A stretch of 64,000 nt of DNA from Pararoseomonas sp. SCSIO 73927. Its GTDB lineage: Bacteria > Pseudomonadota > Alphaproteobacteria > Acetobacterales > Acetobacteraceae. Below are positions 16,965-23,568 of this stretch, piece after piece. The stretch is taken from assembly GCF_037040815.1 (NCBI RefSeq), contig NZ_CP146232.1, positions 868,001 through 932,000 of the forward strand, in the 5' to 3' direction. Position numbers and translations under genes: made by a program. Position 1 is the stretch's first letter; each line of letters opens with the position of its first letter. The notes under the pieces were generated by a model, which was given only the letters and a program-made list of their open reading frames with translations, was not told where the DNA came from and did no database searches.

Positions 16965-17398
16965 GCCCCCGGAACCCTGGCGATGCGCTGTCCGTCCGTG
17001 CCGACCACCGCCTCGCCGTCCTCCTTGGAGAAGGCGCCGCGCTGCGGGTTTGGCAGAATGTCGAGGACGGCCTCGGACGGCCTGCACAGCCGCACGCCAA
17101 GGGGCGTCACGACGATCGGGCGGTTGATGAGGATGGGGTGCGCCATCATCGCGTCGAGCAGCGCGTCGTCGGTCAGCGACGGATCGCCGAGGCCCAACTC
17201 CGCGTAGGGCGTGCCCTTCTCGCGCAGCACGGCGCGGACCGGCACGCCCATGCGCCGGATGAGGTCGGCCATCCCCTCCCGGGTCGGCGGCGTCTTCAGG
17301 TACTCGACCACCTCCGGCTCCTCACCGCTGTTGCGGATGAGGGCGAGCACGTTGCGGGAGGTCCCGCAGGCCGGGTTGTGAAAGATCGTGACGGTCAT
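16961..17398 (-). CDS. arsC: Arsenate reductase, glutaredoxin-dependent ArsC type
   Basis: 145 residues, the normal length. HNPACGTSRN places the catalytic Cys11; the Arg-rich pocket is represented by LIRRMG, and NRPIVVTPLGVRLCRPSE carries the conserved substrate-binding Arg. Reduces arsenate to arsenite with glutathione and glutaredoxin, feeding the ACR3 pump. Overlaps arsR upstream (ATGA, 17395-17398) and acr3 downstream (GTGA). Confidence 0.94.
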   Translation of the reverse strand: MTVTIFHNPACGTSRNVLALIRNSGEEPEVVEYLKTPPTREGMADLIRRMGVPVRAVLREKGTPYAELGLGDPSLTDDALLDAMMAHPILINRPIVVTPLGVRLCRPSEAVLDILPNPQRGAFSKEDGEAVVGTDGQRIARVPGA

Positions 17399-17751
17399 GC
17401 CGAGGGCTCCGGGGAGGGGCAGGCACGGGCCGAGAGGGCGACAACCGCGGGGGTGCAGACCTCCGGGTGGCCCTGGCAGCAGTCCCGCATGAGGAAGGCG
17501 ATGAGGCCGGACAGGGCGTCGTAGACAGCCGAGTACCGGATTGAGCGGCCGTCCCGGCGCGACTGCACCAGCCCGGCCGCCTCGAGGTGGGTGAGGTGGA
17601 AGGACAGGCGCGAGGAGGTGGCGCCCATGGCCTCGCCGATGGCACCGGCCGCCATGCCGTCCGGTCCCGCCGTGACCAGCAGGCGCACGATCCGCAGCCG
17701 GGTCTCCTGGGCGAGGGCGCCGAGGGCATCGAGTGCTTGCGTTTCGTCCAT
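17395..17751 (-). CDS. arsR: Arsenic-responsive repressor ArsR
   Basis: 118 residues with a winged HTH (LRIVRLLV... GEAMGATSSRLSFHLTHLEAAGLVQSRRDGRSIRYS). It lacks the ELCVCDL motif in the recognition helix used by E. coli ArsR; instead Cys91, Cys92 and Cys99 (DCCQGHPEVC) lie near the C-terminus, the arrangement of Acidithiobacillus ferrooxidans ArsR, which senses As(III) through C-terminal cysteines. First gene of arsR-arsC-acr3-MFS and divergent from a DUF6428 gene; an inverted repeat in the 43-base gap should be its operator. Confidence 0.93.
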   Translation of the reverse strand: MDETQALDALGALAQETRLRIVRLLVTAGPDGMAAGAIGEAMGATSSRLSFHLTHLEAAGLVQSRRDGRSIRYSAVYDALSGLIAFLMRDCCQGHPEVCTPAVVALSARACPSPEPSA

Positions 17752-17761
17752 GGCCTCTTAA

Positions 17762-17781
17762 TGTCTCAAGACACGTTGAGA
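17762..17781. promoter_or_regulatory. ArsR operator, two interlocked inverted repeats
   Basis: TCTCAA-GACACG-TTGAGA (17764-17781) is a perfect 6-6-6 inverted repeat. Overlapping it, TGTCT-CA-AGACA (17762-17773) is a second perfect palindrome. Both lie in the 43-base gap between the divergent arsR and DUF6428 starts, so one bound dimer would control both sides. The sequence is AT-richer than its surroundings. Confidence 0.75.
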
Positions 17782-17794
17782 TAAAAGAGGGAAG

Positions 17795-18316
17795 ATGAAC
17801 GCGCCTGCCCTGCCCCTGACCATCGGCTTTCAGGCTGATGCCTCGCTGGGCGCCGTCCTCGACGCGCTGCGGCCCCACGCCGAACGCCGCCTCGCCATCC
17901 GCTATGACGGGCAACAGACCGGGCCCGGCTATCACGTCACTGAGGTGAAGGCCGGGTCCTTCGTCACCCTCGACTGCGGCGGGAACCCGGACGCCTGGCA
18001 GGAGACGATCCTGCAGGTGGAGGACCTGCCCGCTACGGCCGAGAAGCCGGACCACATGGAGGTCGCCAAGTTCCTCTCTATCCTGGAGAAGGTGACTGCC
18101 CGGGTCGCCCTGCGGGCGGAGAGCCGCCTCACCTTCGAGATCGGTCCGCCCGGCCGCCCCATGCAGGTCTTCGACGTGGAGGCCGTTCGGATCGAGGCGG
18201 CGGGCGCGGTGATCGAGCTCGCGCCCCGTCCGGCGATCTGCAAGCCGCGCCACCGGGCGGAGGGGGAGGCCAAGGCCTCAGCCTCCTGCTGCAAGCCATT
18301 GAGCGGGTGCTGCTGA
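17795..18316 (+). CDS. DUF6428-family protein with C-terminal cysteine tail
   Basis: 173 residues. The conserved core (LAIRYDGQQTGPGYHVTEVK, VEDLPATAEKPDHMEVAKFLSILEKV) fits DUF6428 proteins, which are often found beside ArsR regulators; function unknown. The last residues, SCCKPLSGCC, hold four cysteines in two pairs, a possible soft-metal or metalloid ligand set. It shares its promoter region with arsR and is therefore probably induced by arsenite. A role as a cytoplasmic arsenic-binding or accessory protein is inference. Confidence 0.75.
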   Translation: MNAPALPLTIGFQADASLGAVLDALRPHAERRLAIRYDGQQTGPGYHVTEVKAGSFVTLDCGGNPDAWQETILQVEDLPATAEKPDHMEVAKFLSILEKVTARVALRAESRLTFEIGPPGRPMQVFDVEAVRIEAAGAVIELAPRPAICKPRHRAEGEAKASASCCKPLSGCC

Positions 18317-18458
18317 CAGGCGGCGCCGGGCACGGCAGGGCTGCGGGTGGCCCCCGCCCCGTCCCACACGCCATGATGATCGCCGGGCGGGCCTGACAAC
18401 CCTCTCCGCGATGGCGGAGGATGCGGCGACCCCGATTCGACCGAGGTGCCCGCCGCCG

Positions 18459-19226
18459 ATGAGACCGCCCCCCACCCCGCCGGCCCCCGCCCCGCTGCGC
18501 CTCGCCCCGCTGCGCCTCGCCCCGCTGCTCCTCGCCCTCGCCGCCCCCCTTGCCACCGTCCTGATCGCCCCCTCGGCCGCCCGCGCCGCGAGCTTCGACT
18601 GCGCCCGCGCCGCCGCCCCGGACGAGCGCGCCGTCTGCGCCGACCCGCGGCTCTCCGAACTGGACGACCTGCTGGGCCAGGCGAACCGCCAGGCCCGGGC
18701 CGGCGTGACGCCGGAGGAGGCCCCGCGCATGGCCGTGGTGGCGCGCGGCATCCTGGCGGACCGGCGGGAATGCGGCGCCCGGCGCGGCTGCCTCCTCGCC
18801 GTCTATGCCGGCGGGATCGAGAGCTACGGCCGCTTCGGCTCCACCCTCCCCCTCCCGGACTGGGTCAGCGCGACGGAGATGGCGGCGGGCGCGGCCCCCG
18901 AGAGCGACGACCCGCCCGCCCGCCTCGCCGCCTGCACCACCACGCGCGTCGCCGGCATCGGCGCGCGGCTGGAGGGCGAGGGACCGGGCGAGTTCTCCAC
19001 CGGCACCTCCGTCGTCTTCGCCAACGGCCTGCGCCAGGTCTCCTACAGCCGGGAGAACGCCGTCATCGCCTCCCGCCCCGGCGACCGGGTGGTGATGTGC
19101 CTCACCGTCATCCCGCGCGCCTGCCCGCCGAACGACGACCGCGGGCGCTACTACAGCGTCACCAACCTGCGGACGCGCGCCTCCTGGTCGCTGCCGGATT
19201 CCCAGCACCTCTGCGGCGGGGCGTAG
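18459..19226 (+). CDS. Exported protein with LprI-like (DUF1311) N-terminal domain
   Basis: 255 residues from ATG 18459 (GAGGTG nine bases upstream); a longer start at 18411 is possible. The signal peptide has an unusual h-region with three repeated APLRL-type units. The mature N-terminus FDCARAAAPDERAVCADPRLSELDDLLG matches the LprI/DUF1311 pattern of paired cysteines, found in lysozyme inhibitors and many uncharacterised periplasmic proteins. The second half has a further cysteine pair (RLAACTTTRV, VVMCLTVIPRACP). First of three tightly linked genes with 19229 and 19507. Confidence 0.72.
   Translation: MRPPPTPPAPAPLRLAPLRLAPLLLALAAPLATVLIAPSAARAASFDCARAAAPDERAVCADPRLSELDDLLGQANRQARAGVTPEEAPRMAVVARGILADRRECGARRGCLLAVYAGGIESYGRFGSTLPLPDWVSATEMAAGAAPESDDPPARLAACTTTRVAGIGARLEGEGPGEFSTGTSVVFANGLRQVSYSRENAVIASRPGDRVVMCLTVIPRACPPNDDRGRYYSVTNLRTRASWSLPDSQHLCGGA
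18489..18533 (+). repeat. 15-base tandem repeat in a signal peptide
   Basis: GCCCCGCTGCGCCTC occurs three times in a row (third copy has one change), encoding APLRL, APLRL, APLLL in the signal sequence of the LprI-like protein. Copy-number change would lengthen or shorten the hydrophobic region. Confidence 0.75.
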
Positions 19227-19228
19227 CG

Positions 19229-19510
19229 ATGATCCGCCTCCTCCCCGCCGCCCTCCTCGCCCTTCTCGCCACCCCGGCACCCGCCGCCGAGCTGCCGCGC
19301 GACGTGGCGGCCTTCACCGCCCGGCGCGACCGCTGCGACCACTTCCGCGGCGAGGAATCCGACGACCCCGCCCGCGCCGCCGAGATCGCCCGCGCGCTGG
19401 ACCGGAACTGCCGCGGCACGGACGCGGAGCTGGCCCGCCTCAAGCGGCGCCACGCGGGGAACCCCGCCGCCCGCGCCCGGCTGGATCGCTACGAGGCGCG
19501 GGTCGAGTGA
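19229..19510 (+). CDS. Small exported protein of unknown function
   Basis: 93 residues, beginning two bases after the stop of the LprI-like gene. Signal peptide MIRLLPAALLALLATPAPAAE, then a charged helical mature part with two cysteines (RRDRCDHFRGEE, DRNCRGTDAELARLKRRH). The paired Cys and the RC-HFRGE pattern resemble other short periplasmic proteins of proteobacteria, with no known role. Its stop overlaps the GTG of the next gene (GTGA). Confidence 0.7.
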   Translation: MIRLLPAALLALLATPAPAAELPRDVAAFTARRDRCDHFRGEESDDPARAAEIARALDRNCRGTDAELARLKRRHAGNPAARARLDRYEARVE

Positions 19511-20103
19511 CGCAGCACCGCCTCCGCGCCGCCCTCCTCCCGGGATTCCTCCTGGGACTCGCCACCCTCCTCCAGGGCGGCACCGCCTCGGCTACGCGCC
19601 CGGAGCTCCCGTTCCACCCCCCGGCGAGCGAGGCGGAGCAGGCCCTGGACGCCATCATCCGCCGCGCCGACGCGGATCCCGACCCGCTCTCCAACCTGCT
19701 GGAGGGAAGAGGCCGCCGCGGCTTCCGCCCGTCCGTGGATTACGCGGCCGCGCTCACCCCGGCGCTCCTCGCCTCCATCCGCAGCACGGAACGGGCGCTG
19801 CTGCGCCGGAACTGCGGCGGGCGGTACCGGCCGGGCGAGATCTGCGGCCTGGACTTCGTCCCGCTCACCTGCGCCCAGGACAGCGCCGAGACCTACCTCT
19901 ACCGGACCCAGGTCGCGCGGCCGGGCGAGGCCATCATCGCCTATCGCCCGCCCGGCGAGAGCCGCACCCCCGTCGCCACCTACCGCCTGCTCCGCCGCGG
20001 CGGCGCCTGGCGCATCGACGGCATCCGCTGCGGGGAGGGAATGCCGGCCTTCAACCCGGCCGCCTTCAACCCGTCGGCCCGCCGGGCCCGCGGTGGAGGT
20101 TGA
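19507..20103 (+). CDS. Exported protein of unknown function
   Basis: 198 residues from the GTG at 19507, in a 4-base overlap with the gene before. Signal peptide about residues 1-30. The mature part has PLSNLLEGRGRRGFRPSVDYAAALTPALLASI, a cysteine pair (CGGRYRPGEICGLDFVPLTC) and ends with a YRLLRRGGAWRIDGIRC strand pair, which resembles the C-terminal sheet of NTF2-like (DUF3828-type) exported proteins. Third gene of the LprI-like operon; role unknown. Confidence 0.68.
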   Translation: MTQHRLRAALLPGFLLGLATLLQGGTASATRPELPFHPPASEAEQALDAIIRRADADPDPLSNLLEGRGRRGFRPSVDYAAALTPALLASIRSTERALLRRNCGGRYRPGEICGLDFVPLTCAQDSAETYLYRTQVARPGEAIIAYRPPGESRTPVATYRLLRRGGAWRIDGIRCGEGMPAFNPAAFNPSARRARGGG

Positions 20104-20109
20104 GCGGCC

Positions 20110-20562
20110 TCAGCGGAAATCCGCGTCCGTCGCCACAACCCCGAGCAGGGCACGCAGCCGCCAGACCCGGTCCTCCCACCAGCGGGACAGGGGTCCGGAG
20201 GCCTGCACCAGCGGCAGCTCCGCCGCCAGGGGCACGCTGACGAGGCTCCCCCTCCACTCCGCCGGCCCGCTGTTGCCGTAGATCTGCACCATGTCGAGCC
20301 AGGTCACGCCCCGGATCGCCCCCTCCGTGTCGCGCAGCACGAGCCAGCCCGGCGCGTCGCTGCTGCTGCCGGGCATGGCGAAGACCATCGGCACCCGGCA
20401 CAGCTCCAGCGTCCAGGCCCCGTTCGGGCTCGTCTCGCGCACCCAGGGACTGTCGCAGCGCAGCCGCCCCTCGGGCGCGAGAAGCACGGCCAGGACCGCG
20501 AGCGGAATCAGCAGCAGCAGCCGGTAAGGCCTGCGGCGCGGCGTGTCCCGTGATTCCGGCAT
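20110..20562 (-). CDS. Membrane-anchored protein of unknown function
   Basis: 150 residues. An N-terminal hydrophobic anchor (about residues 14-30, YRLLLLIPLAVLAVLL) follows an Arg-rich start. The outside domain begins CDSPWVRETSPNGAWTLELC, a 'SPNGAW' pattern seen in several small bacterial envelope proteins, and continues with strands (WLVLRDTEGAIRG, EWRGSLVSVPL). Ends only 7 bases from the convergent gene at 19507-20103. No family is recognised. Confidence 0.65.
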   Translation of the reverse strand: MPESRDTPRRRPYRLLLLIPLAVLAVLLAPEGRLRCDSPWVRETSPNGAWTLELCRVPMVFAMPGSSSDAPGWLVLRDTEGAIRGVTWLDMVQIYGNSGPAEWRGSLVSVPLAAELPLVQASGPLSRWWEDRVWRLRALLGVVATDADFR

Positions 20563-20746
20563 TCCCCCGCATAGGGCGCGCCCGCCGCGCCCCGCAACGC
20601 CGCCGGCGCGCCTCTCTTTCATTCCGCGGAAGCCTCGCGCAATTGTCACGCCCGGCATCCTTGCCGGAACGGCGCCGCACGGCTCCATTCCCGCCGCGCG
20701 CGCCGGGCAGCATCGCCGCTGCCGCCGCGCCGACCGGGAGATCGCG

Positions 20747-21262
20747 ATGACCACACGGCGCAGCACCCTCGGCCTCGCGGCCGCACTCGCCCTCACGCCC
20801 GCGCTCGTCCGGGCGCAGGGAAGCGGTGCCCAGGGCATCGGCCTCGCGGAGCGCCGGGCCATCGCCGCCTACCGCCAGGAGAAGTACCCGGCGATCGAGC
20901 AGGGGATTCAGCAGGCCGCCGGCTTCGCCGTGCCGGTGGACGTGGAGTGGGACCAGCTCACCCTGCCCGGCGACGCGCCCTACTACGCGCGCGACGACTA
21001 CTTCGGGAAGACGATCTTCGAGCCGCTGACGGCGGCGCTGCGCGCCATCACCGCCGACGCGATGGGCCGCGACGCGCTGCGCGCGAAGCTGCAGCGAATC
21101 CACATCCGCTACGACGAGAAGACGGCCCCCGCCTCCAACTACCCGAACGGGCTCACCTTCGCGAACGGCACGCTCGGCATCAACTGGCGCCCCTACGCCA
21201 ACACCGCCGACGTGGCGGACCGCACGCAGGCCATCACGCAGCTCCTCGAGAAGAACCTCTGA
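20747..21262 (+). CDS. Exported (Tat-type signal) protein of unknown function
   Basis: 171 residues; GGGAGATCGCG precedes the ATG. A TRRSTLGLAAALAL signal with twin arginines suggests Tat export. The mature domain (AERRAIAAYRQEKYPAIEQGIQQAAGF, DVEWDQLTLPGDAPYYARDDYFGKTIFEPL) is hydrophilic and looks like a single compact fold. It may sit in a family of small periplasmic proteins I cannot name. A lone E-type hairpin follows 9 bases after its stop. Confidence 0.68.
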   Translation: MTTRRSTLGLAAALALTPALVRAQGSGAQGIGLAERRAIAAYRQEKYPAIEQGIQQAAGFAVPVDVEWDQLTLPGDAPYYARDDYFGKTIFEPLTAALRAITADAMGRDALRAKLQRIHIRYDEKTAPASNYPNGLTFANGTLGINWRPYANTADVADRTQAITQLLEKNL

Positions 21263-21271
21263 TCCCCGGGA

Positions 21272-21292
21272 CCAGGGGGCGCCGCCCCCTGG
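21272..21292 (+). repeat. Solitary E hairpin of the composite repeat
   Basis: CCAGGGGGC-GCC-GCCCCCTGG, a perfect 9-bp stem identical in form to hairpin E of copies R4 and R5, standing alone 9 bases after the stop codon of the Tat-type exported gene. Neither the A, B nor D hairpin is present nearby. It shows that module E can occur by itself, again directly downstream of a gene end. Confidence 0.65.
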
Positions 21293-21349
21293 TTCCCCCC
21301 CTGGTTCTCCCGGGCAGGCGCGAGGCGCCCGGCCCGGGGATCGACGCCG

Positions 21350-21901
21350 CTAGAGGTTGATGCCGCGCTCGCGCAGCGCGGCGCGGTGCTTGGTCAGCGC
21401 CTCCTGCGCCACCCGCTGCCCCCAGGCCTGGCCCACCGCCACGCTCTGCTGCATCAGCTGCGGCAGCGCCTGCAGCAGCTTGCGGCCGACGGGCGTGCCG
21501 TAGAAGGCGATCACCTCGCGCAGCTCCGCGGCGGTGAAGTTCCGCACGTAGAGGTCCACGGTGGCGTCCGCGGCCTCGGGCAGCCGGGCGCGGAACTCGG
21601 GGATCAGCACCTCGTCCACCGCCTTCTCCACCGTCGCCTGCGGCACCTGCGGCGATTGCTGCCGCAGCGCCTGCACCAGCAGCGGGCGCATGCCGGCCAG
21701 CACCTGGTCCATCATCGCGGTCGCGCCGGTCAGGTCCATCAGCTGCCGGGCGGCGGCGCGCGCCTCCGGATCGCCGGCCGGGGTGGATGCTGCGGGTGCC
21801 GGCGCGGCGGGTGCGGGGCGGGCGGGCGGTGTCTGCGCGGCGCCGGGCAGCGCCGGGATCGCCAGCGCGGCGGCGAGGAGCAGGGTGCGGGACCAGGACA
21901 T
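21350..21901 (-). CDS. DUF2059 domain exported protein
   Basis: 183 residues. Signal peptide MSWSRTLLLAAALAIPALPGAAQ, a Pro/Ala-rich linker, then a DUF2059 core: ARQLMDLTGATAMMDQVLAG, YVRNFTAAELREVIAFYGTPVGRKLLQALPQL, and a C-terminal helix. The 'FTaaELreviaFY.tpvGrKll..lP' block is diagnostic. Periplasmic; function unknown. Not closely linked to either neighbour. Confidence 0.85.
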   Translation of the reverse strand: MSWSRTLLLAAALAIPALPGAAQTPPARPAPAAPAPAASTPAGDPEARAAARQLMDLTGATAMMDQVLAGMRPLLVQALRQQSPQVPQATVEKAVDEVLIPEFRARLPEAADATVDLYVRNFTAAELREVIAFYGTPVGRKLLQALPQLMQQSVAVGQAWGQRVAQEALTKHRAALRERGINL

Positions 21902-21995
21902 GGCGGAACCTCCGAACGGCGGGCGGCGAGTCGCGTCCCGCGACGGACCTCTGAACGAAGGGGATGGGCCGGGCAAGCAACGAAGGCGTGGGGCG

Positions 21996-22415
21996 CTACC
22001 CGTCCCGCTCCGGATCATGCACGGGCTCGAAACCCCGCGCCGCGCAGCGCGGGCAGTGAAGATAGGTGATCCCGCCATCCCCCAGCCGCACGATCCCGCG
22101 CCGCTCCCGGTCGATGCGCCAAGTCCCGCGCCGCCCGTCCGGCAGGGTGAGGGTTCCCGCCGCGTGGCAGCGCGACATCTCCAGGTCGTGGTGATAGGCC
22201 CGCGCATCCACGCGCCGCGCGGCGGCGAAGTAGGCGCGCACGTCACGCGGCCGCAGGCGGAAGCGGGCGCACTGCGCCGCTGTCTCCTCCCCGCTCACGT
22301 CGTCGCCGCGCGCGCCGTTCGCGGTGATCCGCACCTCCGAGACCGGCCCGGGCAGGCGCGCCGCGGCCGGCCCGGCGACGAGAAGCGCGAGAGCACAGGC
22401 CGCGGCGCGGCGCAC
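21996..22415 (-). CDS. Exported protein of unknown function (fourth gene of exported operon)
   Basis: 139 residues from GTG 22415, three bases from the stop of the preceding gene. Signal peptide VRRAAACALALLVAGPAAA. The mature part contains AYFAAARRVDARAYHHDLEMSRC and ends with YLHCPRCAARGFEP, a CxxC that could bind metal or form a disulfide. A strand series TLTLPDGRRGTWRIDRERRGIVRLGDGG suggests a small beta domain. Last gene of a four-gene run on the minus strand. Confidence 0.68.
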   Translation of the reverse strand: MRRAAACALALLVAGPAAARLPGPVSEVRITANGARGDDVSGEETAAQCARFRLRPRDVRAYFAAARRVDARAYHHDLEMSRCHAAGTLTLPDGRRGTWRIDRERRGIVRLGDGGITYLHCPRCAARGFEPVHDPERDG

Positions 22416-22418
22416 GCC

Positions 22419-22862
22419 CTACTCCTCCGGCCCGCGATAGATCGTGACGAGCCGCCAGCCCCCCCGCCCGCGCAGGAAGTCCAGGCTGCTGATTCGCACC
22501 TGGTCCGGCGCGTAGTTGCGGGAGTCCAGCACCGGCTCCGGCGTGTCGCGGATCACCTCCAGCACGGTGCGGTTCCTCTCCACGTCCTCCACCGTCCGCA
22601 GCAGCCGGCGGAAGGCGGCGGGCAGCGCCGCGGCGTTCAGGCGCAGCACCGGCTCGTCGTCCAGCTCGCCCCGGCTCTCCAGCGGCAGGCGGCTCATGCG
22701 CGTCACCGCGGCCATGTCCCCGGCCAGGACCGCGGCGCGGAACTCGCGCCAGAAGGGGAAGAAGGTGGCGGCGCGCGAATCGCGTTGCGCAACCGCCGGC
22801 CCGATGGCGAGGGAGGCAGCGGCGAAGGAGGCGGCGGCGAGGAGAAGGCGTCGATCGGCCAC
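22419..22862 (-). CDS. Exported NTF2-like protein of unknown function (third gene of exported operon)
   Basis: 147 residues from GTG 22862, four bases after the stop of the preceding gene; a reading from 22904 is possible but would put an untypical segment before the signal peptide. Signal region ADRRLLLAAASFAAASLAIGPAVAQ. The mature part (FWREFRAAVLAGDMAAVTRMSRLPL ... ISSLDFLRGRGGWRLVTIYRGPEE) has the helix-first, sheet-last layout of NTF2-like exported domains. Function unknown. Confidence 0.66.
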   Translation of the reverse strand: MADRRLLLAAASFAAASLAIGPAVAQRDSRAATFFPFWREFRAAVLAGDMAAVTRMSRLPLESRGELDDEPVLRLNAAALPAAFRRLLRTVEDVERNRTVLEVIRDTPEPVLDSRNYAPDQVRISSLDFLRGRGGWRLVTIYRGPEE

Positions 22863-22866
22863 GGCG

Positions 22867-23568
22867 TTATCCCTTGCGGCGGTAAAAGCCGGAGAAGCTG
22901 ACATTGTGTCCGCCGCAGCCGTTGTTGTCGCGCGCCAGCAGGTAGGGGCCGCGCCGCCACAGGCGGATGCGGCAGGTGAACTCGTCGCCCGCCTCGTAGG
23001 CCCGCGTCCGCCCGTCCTCGCCCTCGGAGAAGGCCAGCACCCCGCTCACCGGCCGCGCCTCGCCCGCCACCTGGCCGATGTTGACGCCGCCGCGCCGCAC
23101 GCGCTCCGGGTCGCCCATGCCCCAGGTGGCGTCGCCCTTCACGCGCAGCGCGCCGTTGCGGCCGGAGGAGATGGCGATGTCCTGTTCCGGTGCTCTCCAC
23201 TGCCCGTTCCAGTCGGCGGGCGCCTGCTCGGCCTCTGGCAGCGGTAGCAGGGCGGCGGTGGGCATCCACCCGATCGTCGCCGCGCCCCGCGCGCCCACGA
23301 AGCCGGCGCAGGTGTAGGCGCCCTGGCTCGGTCCCGTCAGCACCACGTCGCCCGGCGTCAGGTAGGCCCGCGCCCGGCAGGCCGCGCTCTCGTTCGGGCA
23401 GCCCCGCGCCAGCACCTCGTCCTGCACGAAGTTCACGCGCGGCGCGCCGGGCCGCACGGCGGCGGCGCGCGCCTCCTCCGTCACCAGGTCGGACCAGACG
23501 CAGCCCGCCCGCGCCGCCGCGGGCGCGAGCAGCAGCAGCGCCGCCGCAGCGATATGGATCACCCTCAT
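22867..23568 (-). CDS. Exported protein with SH3-like domain (second gene of exported operon)
   Basis: 233 residues. Signal peptide MRVIHIAAAALLLLAPAAARA, then a cysteine-rich N-terminal half (CVWSDLV, RGCPNESAACRARAYL). The stretch PGDVVLTGPSQGAYTCAGFVGARGAATIGWMPTAALLPL has the shape of a bacterial SH3 domain ending in GW-P. The C-terminal half is a beta-rich domain of unknown type ending RDNNGCGGHNVSFSGFYRRKG. The ATG overlaps the stop of the first gene (ATGA). A wall-, glycan- or protein-binding role is possible but unproven. Confidence 0.68.
   Translation of the reverse strand: MRVIHIAAAALLLLAPAAARAGCVWSDLVTEEARAAAVRPGAPRVNFVQDEVLARGCPNESAACRARAYLTPGDVVLTGPSQGAYTCAGFVGARGAATIGWMPTAALLPLPEAEQAPADWNGQWRAPEQDIAISSGRNGALRVKGDATWGMGDPERVRRGGVNIGQVAGEARPVSGVLAFSEGEDGRTRAYEAGDEFTCRIRLWRRGPYLLARDNNGCGGHNVSFSGFYRRKG

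Noticed and set aside
14692..17100. A single 802-residue protein covering MFS transporter and beyond
   Set aside because: The upstream portion is the shadow of acr3; the ATG at 15894 in an ATGA overlap is the proper start of the transporter.
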